A stretch of DNA of 48,447 nt from Mesotoga sp. Brook.08.105.5.1 (GCF_002752635.1 NZ_AYTW01000023.1:1-48447), one strand, 5' to 3'. Numbered from the stretch's first letter, positions 34,756-43,964 are shown. A program made the numbers and translations. Notes: generated by a model from the letters alone, not told the origin.

Positions 34756-35373
34756 ATGAAGAATGTTCGCCTGATAGTGGTTTTGGCACTTGTTTTTTTC
34801 TTTCTTACAGGCTGTCCTATCAAGAATGGCAAGCCAGAGTGGGGAGTTATAGAAACGATTGTCAAGAATATTGGAGAGCACTTTCAGATCAACCTTGCCG
34901 AGTACAGCTCAGACCCGGACGGTCATCTTATATCGTACAAGCTAATAGGAGGACCAGGAACCGTTACAGGGAGCCTTTACGAGTGGACAGTCAGCGGGCC
35001 TCTCGGCAACATCACAGTGATAGTAAGGGCGGAGGATGAAAAGGGATTGTCTACTGACAAGACATTCACGATAACGGTCAAGTCGTTCCCCAACGTCCCG
35101 TCAAGTCCTTTCCCGGCAAATGGTGCAAAGGATACGAACTTCGAGGTGACCCTGTCCTGGGAAGGCGGAGACCCCGACGGAGATCCGGTACTATATGATC
35201 TCTACCTCTCTACAGCTCACAATCCCACTCTTTTCATATCGAATCGAACTACCAACAGCTATACCAAGAGCGGTCTCTCGCCCAACACAACATACTACTG
35301 GAAGATAGTTGCAAGAAACGAGGGGTCGTCTGGCGTAGCCGGCCCAATATGGAGCTTCACAACAAAGAAATGA
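34756..35373 (+). CDS. Lipoprotein with cadherin/Ig-like and fibronectin type III-like domains
   Basis: The start is the ATG at 34756 with GGAGGAG upstream. The signal peptide ends in the lipobox FFLTGC (Cys at about residue 20), so the protein is lipid-anchored. Residues about 30-110 form an Ig-like module with the calcium-type SSDPDGHLISY and VRAEDEKGLSTDKTF. Residues about 115-205 form a fibronectin type III-like module with LSWEGGDPDGDPVLYDLYLS and TYYWKIVARN. It is likely a surface binding or spacer protein. The same lipobox style appears in the other lipoproteins of this window. Confidence 0.75.
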   Translation: MKNVRLIVVLALVFFFLTGCPIKNGKPEWGVIETIVKNIGEHFQINLAEYSSDPDGHLISYKLIGGPGTVTGSLYEWTVSGPLGNITVIVRAEDEKGLSTDKTFTITVKSFPNVPSSPFPANGAKDTNFEVTLSWEGGDPDGDPVLYDLYLSTAHNPTLFISNRTTNSYTKSGLSPNTTYYWKIVARNEGSSGVAGPIWSFTTKK

Positions 35374-36223
35374 AATCCAGCGAGGGGCAATATGAAACTG
35401 TATATAGGGGGAGAATCCCCAAAATCGAGATGTTCGCTGTGCTCACGGGAAGACCAAGATTCTGACCGGGATCATGTAAGAATCACGAAAAAGAACATTT
35501 GTCATCCCGATATGCAACTGATCGGGATCTCGAATGTAAGAGCCGCTTTTCGCTGAACGCTGAAAGATCCGCTTGCTAGAAGACGCTGTGCGCTGGAAAG
35601 AGCAAAGGATCGGTTGCAAGTTGTGAGTTGTGAGAACAAAAAACGAGGCTAGAGGTTGGTTGTAGGAAAGAGCGAAATAAGACGCAAGGCGCCGGAAAGC
35701 ATCGGCGGACGCAAGGCTGGGAAGAACATCCCAAGTCGCAATGCTGGCAAAGATCGCGCCAGGACGCAATGTCCGCTTCGCGGGCTAAAAGCCGGTGAAC
35801 GCTCCAAAGAACCGCTGTTCGCTTATCGCTTGGAAGAGAAGAAGTTCTCCGTTGGGTGTCCAAGAGGAAAGATCTGTTCTTCGTTCCAGAGCAGAGCGAG
35901 GATCTGTTCTTTGTTCTTGGTCAAGGTCATATTGCCTAAGCATGGCACACCCAGACCAGGAAATTGTCAGGCCGACGAACTGAGCTGGTTTTGACAAACC
36001 AGATTCCACCATTCTTTGCTCGATAGGAACTTTAGCTCTTTGCTCTTGGCCAACCACCAACTACGTATCACCAATAACGGCTCTTAGCGCGAAGCTTCTT
36101 CTAAAACTCAAAGCGTCTTCTCTGGCTCCATCGGAGAGCGGAGGACCGCTGACGGTTAACGTATTTTGCTCTTTCCAGCGTTAAGCGGCTCTTATAGAAG
36201 GACGTTTCTCTTGAAAGCCGAAA
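35374..36223. other. Non-coding repeat mosaic
   Basis: No supported gene is present. The stretch includes an ATTCTGACCGGGATC motif near 35460, a TCATCCCG...CGGGATCT inverted motif near 35505, the inverted 93-bp repeat at 35598, a CGAGGATCTGTTCTT motif near 35890 that recurs inverted near 47530, and GGAGGACCGCTGACGGT near 36134. These motifs are shared with 28367-29744. Confidence 0.55.
35598..35690 (-). repeat. Dispersed intergenic repeat, copy 2 of an inverted pair
   Basis: AAGAGCAAAGGATCGGTTGC at its left end is the reverse complement of the right end of the copy at 29653-29745, and the similarity continues to GACGCAAGGC. The two copies are 5.9 kb apart in opposite orientation. Confidence 0.75.
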
Positions 36224-36649
36224 TCAATACTCGTTGGATCTGGAAATGAGCCATTTGCCAGATTCGTTCTTAATCCTCCAGATGTAAGTCCTGTAGTCAA
36301 TCGGTCCGGAATTCCATTTGATTTCTACGCTGAATTCCACTCTGGCTTCCGTGACTCCCTCGTTGAAATCAACGTCAACGTTGCTCGTCCTGTCGAAGTG
36401 AATGACGTTCCTTCCTTCAAATCTGCTTGAATAAGCATCGATGATCTGAGAGTACGATTTGGTTGCCGTGTTTATTATGGCCGGATTTGTGTACAGCCCC
36501 GCAAGCTCTACAGAGTTCTCCGCTTCCCAATACTTCTCGAAATCGCTCACAAGTCCACTCACCTTGATCGTCGGGCCTAAAATGAAACAACCCGAAAGCA
36601 ACAGCAACACAACGACCAAAGATAATATTGACAGAATTATCTTTTTCAT
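36224..36649 (-). CDS. Lipoprotein with NTF2-like domain
   Basis: The 141-residue protein starts at ATG 36649 with AGAGGGGG upstream. Its signal peptide ends in the lipobox LLLLSGC (Cys 21). The rest has the NTF2-like pattern: a helix (VSDFEKYWEAEN), LYTNPAIINTATKSYSQIID, then three long beta strands with FNEGVTEARVEFSVEIKW, DYRTYIWRIK and GKWLISRSNEY. Such domains act as small-molecule-binding or dimerisation modules. There is no evidence for an enzyme activity. Confidence 0.7.
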   Translation of the reverse strand: MKKIILSILSLVVVLLLLSGCFILGPTIKVSGLVSDFEKYWEAENSVELAGLYTNPAIINTATKSYSQIIDAYSSRFEGRNVIHFDRTSNVDVDFNEGVTEARVEFSVEIKWNSGPIDYRTYIWRIKNESGKWLISRSNEY

Positions 36650-37133
36650 CTCTTCGCCCCCTCTGCAAAATAACTTTCATCCGAAGCACATTCCATGAAA
36701 CTCCTGTCCTCTCACTTTCGTCCCTTGCTTAAGTTTCATCTCGATCCTTGCTTTAGAAAGAATGCCCGTCTGCAACCATGCTCTCATCAAAGCGTTCCAG
36801 TCAACGAGAAGAGCTCCTATCGCTGTAATGTCATTAGATCTCACAGATGACTGTTCTGAGCGAGATGCACCCCCATCTCCAGTTCGCTGCTCTCCTCCCA
36901 AATACAATGGAGCGAAAGTCTTTCTTCATCCATGCATTGAAGAGGACAAGAAATTCTAGCACCTGCATTGTCGAAATCGGCTCGCGGGAAGGACTCATTC
37001 CCTTTTCCGACACACCGCTTCGATGAAGACCCCACGCCTCGATAGCAATGCTTAACACCCTATTAGTAACAGTTCTCTCTTATTTCATGTGGATGGTTTA
37101 GACTAAAGATAAGAAGTAGACGGAGGTGTTACC
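36650..37133. other. Intergenic stretch with faint traces of a dead gene
   Basis: Three minus-strand frames between 36677 and 37058 contain overlapping open pieces, the most protein-like being VDWNALMRAWLQTGILSKAR near 36750. None has a ribosome site and they cannot be joined into a known family. The last 60 bases must carry the promoter of the beta-helix gene. Confidence 0.25.
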
Positions 37134-38087
37134 ATGAAGAAGCTTCTCTTTGTGTTGCTAATATGCTTTGTAATAAGCTCGATCAGCCTTGGACAAGGCG
37201 CGGCCGGCATCTTGGTGGTCGGCGACCCGGACGGCCAGTACTCAACCATACAGGCAGCAATAGATGACGCGAAGGCCGGAGATACGGTGATGATTCTCCC
37301 CGGAACATACAGAGAGGGTCTGACTGTAAGCAAGGAGATCAAGCTTATAGGGTCGTCCAGAGACGAGGTTATAATAACACCCGAAGAAGGAAAGGATCTC
37401 GGGATATTTGTCAGGGGCGCTGCAAATTTCTCGATCGAGAGCATCACTGTCATTTCGAGCGGCGCGGCAATCAACGTATCGAGATCCTCGGGCAAGATAG
37501 TAGACTCCTTCATTGCGGGCGGAAGATTCGGAATCTCTTTCAGCGGCACCGGAATGACCCTTGAAGTAATCGACTCACATATAACCTGCTATCTCGGAAT
37601 GGACAATGAAGATCATCTCGAAACCAGACTCGCAGGAATCTACGCATATGGCAGCGCAACAGTGATTGCAGAGAACTCCGTATTCGAAAGAAACGGAGTA
37701 GGGATGAGCCTAACCAACGATATCAAGTACCAGATCCAGAACTGTACATTCACAGGAAACACGATAGGAGTTTCGCTCGGTGGAGACGCAACCGGTTCTC
37801 TTGTGGGAAACATAGTCACGAAAAACGTCGAAAACGGAATACTGATAAACTCATCTTCCACAACCACACTCAAAGACAACCTCTTCTACGACAACATCTG
37901 GCACGGACTCGATCTTTACCTCAACAGATGTACCGAGTGCGAGTGTGGGGGCGAAGAATTCAACGGCACGGTCGTTGGATCGGGGAATGTATTCAAGTCC
38001 GAAGACGAGATCTGCCCGATCGACTACTGGGACGAAACCTTCTACAGTTTCGACGAGGATCTGGGAAAGAGCGAGGACGAAGACTGA
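37134..38087 (+). CDS. Secreted right-handed beta-helix protein
   Basis: The ATG at 37134 has GGAGGTG upstream and starts a signal peptide ending near residue 23. The start of the mature chain, DGQYSTIQAAIDDAKAGDTV followed by MILPGTYREGLTV, is the classic opening of NosD/pectin-lyase-like beta-helix proteins. From residue about 85 short repeats of about 22 residues follow, such as SVFERNGVGMSLTND and CTFTGNTIGVSLGG, each adding one coil. A Cys cluster (RCTECECGGEEF) lies near residue 265. The very acidic C-terminus ends in EDED. Such proteins bind or cleave polysaccharides, but no catalytic residues can be assigned. Confidence 0.8.
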   Translation: MKKLLFVLLICFVISSISLGQGAAGILVVGDPDGQYSTIQAAIDDAKAGDTVMILPGTYREGLTVSKEIKLIGSSRDEVIITPEEGKDLGIFVRGAANFSIESITVISSGAAINVSRSSGKIVDSFIAGGRFGISFSGTGMTLEVIDSHITCYLGMDNEDHLETRLAGIYAYGSATVIAENSVFERNGVGMSLTNDIKYQIQNCTFTGNTIGVSLGGDATGSLVGNIVTKNVENGILINSSSTTTLKDNLFYDNIWHGLDLYLNRCTECECGGEEFNGTVVGSGNVFKSEDEICPIDYWDETFYSFDEDLGKSEDED

Positions 38088-38344
38088 ACCCGACAAACCC
38101 CCAGGACATCGGCAATGCTTACGACGCTTTCAAAGCACTCAAAATAAGACCCCGGATCTACTCAAAGAGATTGCATAAGTGACCACTGTGGTGGTACGTC
38201 TGTTTTTCTTTTCATTTTTCCCCTTGTTTAGCTGCTTTCAGATTCGTTGCTGTCAAAGTTGAGTTACTGGCGAAATAAAGACCATCGGCGTACTGCCTCT
38301 TTCGCTTCTCGAATCTTGAATGTCCCCTATTTGCCAACTCTCAG

Positions 38345-39958
38345 TTAGAAGGTGATGGTCGAATTGGCAATAGTCCAGCTCTTGTTCCAGAATGTGTAAC
38401 TTACGTCTGGAATCCCGTCACAGAGGTCCTTCAACCAGCCTGCCATGTGCACTCCGCCATTTACGTCGAACCCTGCCGTAACTTTGTAGCCTACCTGTGT
38501 TGTGCTTCCAGCCGAGGCAATGGTTTCACCTTTCAACCACGGAACAAACTGGACAAAAGGACCGGCGATATAGTAGACATATGCCGATAGAGTTAGCGGG
38601 ATAGAGCCTTTGGCCCAGGCATTCACTTTTGCGTTCGCGTCGAATTGGAGGCCAGAGTAGTTTGCCGAGTACGAAACGCTCTTGCTCCAACCGTTCTGAT
38701 ACGTGACCGTTAGCATTGTGTTTGCCGAGAGTGTTGTCGACGCATTGAAGCCTATTACACCGGAAATACCAGCTTCAGCGTTCGCATCGAACTTGACTTC
38801 CATGACGAGTGTTACCGGAACACAAGATACCCAGAAGGTTATCCACTTGGTCTTGGTTGTTATGTTCTTTGTCCAATTCTTTGTGATCGTCGCTCCGGAT
38901 GAGACCTCAATGAACGGCGTCAATGAAGGGCTTAAGCTTACAGTCGTCTGGAATTTCTTCAAGACGTATTTGTATTTCCACCAGCTGACTTTCTTCCATT
39001 CGTGCTCCCACAGAAGTGATGCGCCGAATGTTAAGCTGACGGTCAATCCGGGCTCGACTGTCAAGGTTTGGTACGAGAACTCGTTCGAGAATGTATGGGA
39101 AACATAGAAGCTCCACGAACCGGAATAATCTTCTTTGAAGTCATAAGGTTTCGGTTCGGTCAACGACCGAGTTTTCAAACTCTTGAAAACAACGGTGAAG
39201 GCAGCATAATCTCTCAGCTTCTCCATAAGATCTTCGTTGTCGGATTTTACTAGGTTGCTTGGCGAACCGCCTCCGGTAGTGGTCTCTTCCTTAATGGTAA
39301 CCGTATTTTTGTCGTAGGTAAGACTTGCCTTGAACTTCGTGCCCCCACCCAGATCTATTGACCAATCTTTTAGAGGTTTGTCGCCGTGAGGGGATAGTAA
39401 CTCGAAGATCTCCGATCCCTCCGGAAGAACGATTATAGTTGTCTTTGTAGTAACGAGCGAGTTCTTGGAGGAGCCTAGGAAGGCAGTTTCAAATGCTTTA
39501 CCGTCTATCAGGTCTTCGAAGTACTTGAGCATTATCTTCTCTTCAGAGAAATTCTTGCTCGAGAACTCGTAACTTCCCGGGAACTCCTTCGATTGCTTGA
39601 TTAGCCCGCTTACCTTCATAGTAATAACACTCTTGTAGTTGCCACTCTTATCGACCGATATGTCTATGTCTCTGTCTCCAAAGTTAGGTACGGATGCGTA
39701 GAGAAAGAAGTAGCCCTTGGAGATTTCGTCATAGAAGTTACTGAAAACCTCTTCACGCACTTCGCGATCGGAAAGGGCTTCACTGTGCTTAATGTATACT
39801 TTTGCCAGATCAGAGGATGGGACATATTCAGTACGGGTAATTACCGCGTTACCACCTGGTTCGATTACGATTTTGTCCTCTACCGTACGCTTGAACTGAG
39901 TAGAAAAGACCAATACCGATGACAAAACGATTACCGCAATCAGGATCTTTCTGAACAT
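38345..39958 (-). CDS. Large secreted beta-rich protein of unknown function
   Basis: The start is the ATG at 39958, with AAGGAGGTG upstream; the open frame extends further but without a ribosome site. After the signal peptide (MFRKILIAVIVLSSVLVFS) comes a domain of about 260 residues with long amphipathic strands. It is followed by a region rich in Trp, Tyr and Ser/Thr, for example WEHEWKKVSWWKYKYVLKKF and NASTTLSANTMLTVTYQNG. The second half alternates hydrophobic and polar residues like a beta barrel or sandwich, and two CV/CD cysteines are present. I recognise no family. It is probably a periplasmic or outer-sheath protein. Confidence 0.65.
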   Translation of the reverse strand: MFRKILIAVIVLSSVLVFSTQFKRTVEDKIVIEPGGNAVITRTEYVPSSDLAKVYIKHSEALSDREVREEVFSNFYDEISKGYFFLYASVPNFGDRDIDISVDKSGNYKSVITMKVSGLIKQSKEFPGSYEFSSKNFSEEKIMLKYFEDLIDGKAFETAFLGSSKNSLVTTKTTIIVLPEGSEIFELLSPHGDKPLKDWSIDLGGGTKFKASLTYDKNTVTIKEETTTGGGSPSNLVKSDNEDLMEKLRDYAAFTVVFKSLKTRSLTEPKPYDFKEDYSGSWSFYVSHTFSNEFSYQTLTVEPGLTVSLTFGASLLWEHEWKKVSWWKYKYVLKKFQTTVSLSPSLTPFIEVSSGATITKNWTKNITTKTKWITFWVSCVPVTLVMEVKFDANAEAGISGVIGFNASTTLSANTMLTVTYQNGWSKSVSYSANYSGLQFDANAKVNAWAKGSIPLTLSAYVYYIAGPFVQFVPWLKGETIASAGSTTQVGYKVTAGFDVNGGVHMAGWLKDLCDGIPDVSYTFWNKSWTIANSTITF

Positions 39959-40110
39959 GCTTACACCTCCTTTGAAGTCATACGTCTGAGTATAGCACCA
40001 AGGGTTAGTCGGTTTTTCCGGTTTGCAAGAGAGGTGATTCACCGTGGGTGGTCATACAAGAGAGGTGGTTTTCGCAAGGGGATTGAAGATCGTAACTGAA
40101 CAAACAAAAG

Positions 40111-41187
40111 CTAAGGAAAGATGACTGCAAAAGGGTGAATTTCGCCGAAATTGAGGAAGACGGAAACGGCTGAGCCGCCCTCATCGTTGTCCGTCAATAT
40201 GCGTGAGAAATCCGGGCCACCAGCTCTGTACCTCCCGAGTATCTTGAGTACCTTGAGTGTAAGCCAGCGAGAAGGTTCCTTTTTTTGACCGAAATCCCAG
40301 TTCTTCCAGGCCATCCAGACTGATTCGGGTATGAATCTCCCAGAAGAGGTACGTTTTGACTCCACTATTTCTATCATTTCATTGATGCGATGGTCATTAA
40401 CTTTTGTGGATGACCTTGAGACAACATCGAGTACATGGAGTATATCGAACCAGACTTCCGGACACTTCAACTTCGAGAAGTCGGTACCCATGTAGAATAT
40501 GTATGGATGATAATCTATTCTCCTTTCCCAGAGCGAAAGAAGAGACTCCACACCGAGTGAGACATTACTGCTTTTTCTGAACTCGGGGATTTCGAGAAGG
40601 AGCTTTGTCATTATGAGAGTGGCGTAGGGACAAGGATCTTCCTTTCTTCCAGGTCCGCGAAAGCTTCCGAGTTCTGGTGATGCGGCACATGGCCAGCCGT
40701 TGTCTCTTACCAGTTTTGCAAGGTATTCTACAGCCATCAGCACTCGTGCATCCTCTTGAAATCCCATTCTTGCTAGCGAATAAAGTGTTACCGGAGCATC
40801 ACAAAGCGCCCATGCAAACTGATCCGTTCCCAAACCGCCGAATTTCGAAGGGATATTCATGAGGACCTGGAAAGGACCTTGCGGAGAGCGATGCCGAAAT
40901 ATCTTCCCGATAATTTCTCCAACTCCAGGAGCATCGTTTCTTATCCCAAGATCGGCTAGAAATGTCAATTTGTGAATCAAATGTCCGGCATTCTTGTGGC
41001 TAGTTAGGACAGAGCCTGGCCAGTCTTGTAGCTCGGCGATCAACGATTTTATCTCCGGACAGTGGAGCATTCTCTTTCGTGATTCAATGACATCTTCGTT
41101 CTCTTTATCCTTAATAAGGAGATCCAGTCTGGTCTTGTACTCAACCCATGCAGAACCTTCAAGGAGCCATTCTATAGTCTCTTCCAT
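40111..41187 (-). CDS. Alpha/alpha-toroid protein (prenyltransferase/terpenoid-cyclase-like fold)
   Basis: The start is the ATG at 41187 (MEETIEWLLEGSAWVEYKTR), with GGAGG upstream; the longer open frame has no ribosome site. The 358-residue protein is built of paired helices with motifs like DQFAWALCDAPVTLYSLARM, DNGWPCAASPELGSFRGPGR, CPYATLIMTKLLLEI and SRWLTLKVLKIL. These are the QW-like repeats of squalene-cyclase and prenyltransferase barrels. No DxDD or zinc ligands of true cyclases or prenyltransferases are seen. Similar proteins are common and uncharacterised. The last 30 residues look unlike the rest and could follow a frameshift. Confidence 0.65.
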   Translation of the reverse strand: MEETIEWLLEGSAWVEYKTRLDLLIKDKENEDVIESRKRMLHCPEIKSLIAELQDWPGSVLTSHKNAGHLIHKLTFLADLGIRNDAPGVGEIIGKIFRHRSPQGPFQVLMNIPSKFGGLGTDQFAWALCDAPVTLYSLARMGFQEDARVLMAVEYLAKLVRDNGWPCAASPELGSFRGPGRKEDPCPYATLIMTKLLLEIPEFRKSSNVSLGVESLLSLWERRIDYHPYIFYMGTDFSKLKCPEVWFDILHVLDVVSRSSTKVNDHRINEMIEIVESKRTSSGRFIPESVWMAWKNWDFGQKKEPSRWLTLKVLKILGRYRAGGPDFSRILTDNDEGGSAVSVFLNFGEIHPFAVIFP

Positions 41188-41415
41188 GATTCGCCTCCAA
41201 AAAATGGCAAGAGCCTTCTTGGCATACTCTGATCTAGATCTTAGCACTGAAAGTGACAGATACAAGTGAATGGGCACCTATAATCGTTATCCGGAAAGCG
41301 AAAGAGAGATGTTCTCTACGGAAACGGTCTTTCTTGCGCGAAGTTGTGATAAAATCACGATAGCAGATGGAGTCAAGATTTTACCAGATACCTGTAAACA
41401 GGAGGGGTGATCATT

Positions 41416-41586
41416 ATGTCAAGAACGGTATTGATGCTCGCCGGTGTTGTGGTACTGGTCATGGCTCTGCTAGCTTCACTAAACATCTCGACCGTTGTAG
41501 AGCCCGTCTGGCACGTCATCTTCAAGTGGATCGGCGGCGCCGCAATGATCCTTGTCGCTTATATGGACAAGGGCAAGAAGACCTAG
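41416..41586 (+). CDS. Small membrane protein, 56 residues
   Basis: The ATG at 41416 has GGAGGGGTG upstream. The product begins MSRTVLMLAGVVVLVMALLA and has two hydrophobic segments (about 4-22 and 32-49), ending in DKGKKT. It is too short for most gene calls but has a good ribosome site and a hairpin terminator. The function is unknown. Confidence 0.65.
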   Translation: MSRTVLMLAGVVVLVMALLASLNISTVVEPVWHVIFKWIGGAAMILVAYMDKGKKT

Positions 41587-41850
41587 CTGTTCTCAGTCGA
41601 TTGCCGGCCCGGGGAGTATTCTCCGGGCTGATTATTCTTCGCGTTCGATTCCGCAGTAATTCGGAAGTCAGACAACAAGCGTTTCAACTCCTCAATTTCA
41701 ATGTTTTCAGGATTTCCGAGGCTGTCTGCAAAGTACTGTTGGGTACATCATAACGGTCACCCTCACTATCGCTCTCGTCGACAAAGAACTCAGGCATCAG
41801 ATTGTGCTTGGAGTTGATGCCTCATACTTCGTCGGATTTTGTTTCAAGCT
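41583..41850 (-). pseudogene. Decayed reading frame downstream of the SIR2 gene
   Basis: On the minus strand, one frame gives QLETKSDEV, a TGA, then NLMPEFFVDESDSEGDRYDV. After a shift near 41735 a second frame gives QYFADSLGNPENIEIEELKR followed by LLSDFRITAES, and ends at 41583. The composition is that of a real protein, acidic and hydrophilic. It directly follows the SIR2 gene in the same direction, so it is either that protein's lost C-terminus or a small partner gene. It overlaps the end of the small membrane gene and its terminator on the other strand. Confidence 0.35.
41607..41630 (+). terminator. Hairpin terminator of the small membrane gene
   Basis: GCCCGGGGAG and CTCCGGGC pair around TATT with a two-base bulge. 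It lies 21 bases past the stop; the T tract is weak (GATTATTCTT). Confidence 0.6.
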
Positions 41851-41870
41851 GCAGTTAGTGCGCTATCGTA

Positions 41871-43964
41871 TTACTGTCTGGTGGGATCGTTGTTTTTCTC
41901 TTCAAGCGCTTCGATCAGCCTTCTTATTTCGGGGGAGTCGACTGCCGACTCTTCAACGATTGAAAGCATCTCTTCGATGACAGGATTTAATCTCAGGCCA
42001 GCAATATGTTCCGATCCTTTGTTCACTTTGTTTGCTTCGGCTTCGATGGTTTCAACGACCATTTTCTTGAGAGATATAGAAGTTGCTCGAAGCGAGTTTC
42101 TGATGATCTTTACAATTTCCACTCGCAGTACCGGATTAGTCAGCCACCCGTTGTCTAGAATGACCCCGATACGGTAGTCGTCCGAGCATGATGGATCTTC
42201 CGATATGGCGTACAACAGGATTCTCCACAAGATGGGAGCTTTAGATCTCCGCCACCATTCGTAATAGAACTCCCTGCTCTTGTCATCGGTTTTTATAAGG
42301 AAGAGGATAGTGTCTCTCATCATATCTATGAATATGTGGAGCCATTCGGGCCCCGCCTCTCCTTCGCTCTCCTCGATTACTTTCCTAGCGCCGCATATGC
42401 TGTCGTGCTCTCTCAAGGTACTGTTCAAAACAGACATGTCGGCGACCGCTTTCATAAGCTGGGAGGTAAGGATCGACAGTATGTCTTCATAAAGGATGGC
42501 GAGGTTCGGTTCGAGCAGTTCCGACCAGAGCCTCTTCAGGCAATCAGTCGTTACAAGGGGTTCAAGGTCGTATTGTCTGTGGAAGAGAGAAAGCGTCGCC
42601 TCTCTTCCCGTCTGGGATAAAGAAAAGAAGTTCTGAATTGTCTTCGTTATTATCCAGGGACTTTCAGTTATTTCGACCTTCTTCAGAGCTTCGAGCATAG
42701 CTTGATCGGGTGTGTCGCGTTTGTGCCAGTTGTTGAGAATCAGGTTGAGCCATTCCGCCAGACAGTCGCCCGGTTTCTCTATCTCATTATTAGCGAGATA
42801 CTGGACGATTGAGGAGACCAGATATGGGTGCAGCAGAGAGTTTCTTGAGACCAGAAAGGTAAGGTGCTCCTGATCTGAACTTTCGAAGGCTGTCTTAACG
42901 AACCAGTCGGCAAGGTTTCTCTCAATCTCGTCAAGTGGGCCGTCTTCATTGAAGAGGCTGTCGAGAAGTCCCCTTGAATCGAGCCACCGCACCCAGTCGA
43001 AGTCATTTGCAAAACGGCAGAAGACCCTCGTGAGATCCTCACGATTGAGGCAGTATGTCAGGTAGCTGTCTGCTTTCCTATCTTGGCCGGGCTTCTTGGA
43101 TGCGAACCTGCCGATTCTCTCGGTATGACAGTTCAGGTCAGAACTTGCGAGAGAGGTCCACTTCTCGAGTGCCTTTTGAAGCTCGAGATGGGCAGTTGCT
43201 TCTTCGGGCACGAGTGGGTATGAAACGGGGATTACGTTGATTTCCTTCCATCTCTCTGCATCGCTAGCGCTGACGAGAGCGTATCTGTTTGACTGCCTTA
43301 TGTCCAAACCTCTGGCCAGATAATCGACAATGGTGTCCCTGTGACTGTAACCTATAAACAAAATCGTGTAGTCGGAGAGATAGAGATCGCGCAAGAAGTC
43401 TCTAGCCCAGCCCTCTGTGAGATATGCCCTTCCGAAGTCTCTGTTGGTAACTACCAACCATCTTGCGTCCTGCTCTACGTTTCCGTGCAAATAGACGATT
43501 CCCCTGAAATCGTCGCCTCTTGGAAGTGCGGGAGCTCTGAAGGTTTCAAAACCCGCATATCTATCTTTGTATTCCCTGATGGTTGTGAGAAAGTGAGCAT
43601 CGTAGTTGGTCGTAACGATCTTCAGGTCGTGAGGCCCTTTGAATAGAAGTGGGATCAGCCTGTGAAGCTCCGATGGCTTGGAACTCTCTTCACTCATGAT
43701 CTGCCTGACGATTTCGTGGACGCCCTCTTCTTCCCGTTTCGGGTTCAGGCTTCCGAGAAAGACGTCGGGCGGCTGGACTCTCTGCTGCCTCGCGTAATAC
43801 TTCTGCTTGTATCGCTTCGCGACGGCTTTCGCAAGGTCAACAAAGCCGGGAATGTTCGAGGGGGAGGCCATCGAAACGCCGGCTCCAGCAAAGACGACGA
43901 GCCTGCCTTCCTCCTGGGCCCTGATAAGCTCGGTGGGGACGTTCACATTATCTGTTATGAACAT
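41871..43964 (-). CDS. SIR2-domain protein, candidate NAD-degrading phage-defence effector
   Basis: The start is the ATG at 43964 (MFITDNVNVPTELI), with AGAGGGA upstream; the product is 697 residues. The N-terminal 280 residues are a SIR2 (SIR2_2-like) domain with VVFAGAGVSMAS (NAD loop), KIVTTNYDAHF (TTNxD), GIVYLHGNVEQDARWLV (catalytic His) and ILFIGYSHRDTIVDYLARGL. The C-terminal 400 residues are helical with no known sensor motif. Sirtuin domains of this kind in large bacterial proteins deplete NAD to abort phage infection (DSR-type, ThsA-type and related systems). There is no adjacent TIR, HerA or Argonaute gene, so this would be a stand-alone system. The end may be truncated, since protein-like sequence continues downstream. 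Confidence 0.82.
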   Translation of the reverse strand: MFITDNVNVPTELIRAQEEGRLVVFAGAGVSMASPSNIPGFVDLAKAVAKRYKQKYYARQQRVQPPDVFLGSLNPKREEEGVHEIVRQIMSEESSKPSELHRLIPLLFKGPHDLKIVTTNYDAHFLTTIREYKDRYAGFETFRAPALPRGDDFRGIVYLHGNVEQDARWLVVTNRDFGRAYLTEGWARDFLRDLYLSDYTILFIGYSHRDTIVDYLARGLDIRQSNRYALVSASDAERWKEINVIPVSYPLVPEEATAHLELQKALEKWTSLASSDLNCHTERIGRFASKKPGQDRKADSYLTYCLNREDLTRVFCRFANDFDWVRWLDSRGLLDSLFNEDGPLDEIERNLADWFVKTAFESSDQEHLTFLVSRNSLLHPYLVSSIVQYLANNEIEKPGDCLAEWLNLILNNWHKRDTPDQAMLEALKKVEITESPWIITKTIQNFFSLSQTGREATLSLFHRQYDLEPLVTTDCLKRLWSELLEPNLAILYEDILSILTSQLMKAVADMSVLNSTLREHDSICGARKVIEESEGEAGPEWLHIFIDMMRDTILFLIKTDDKSREFYYEWWRRSKAPILWRILLYAISEDPSCSDDYRIGVILDNGWLTNPVLRVEIVKIIRNSLRATSISLKKMVVETIEAEANKVNKGSEHIAGLRLNPVIEEMLSIVEESAVDSPEIRRLIEALEEKNNDPTRQ

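Noticed and set aside
37103-37549. A 148-residue minus-strand open frame
   Set aside because: It is the mirror of the beta-helix gene and its composition reflects that gene's repeats.
41641-41665. tRNA-like GCGTTCGATTCC motif
   Set aside because: No cloverleaf can be drawn around it: the acceptor stem and the D and anticodon arms are missing.
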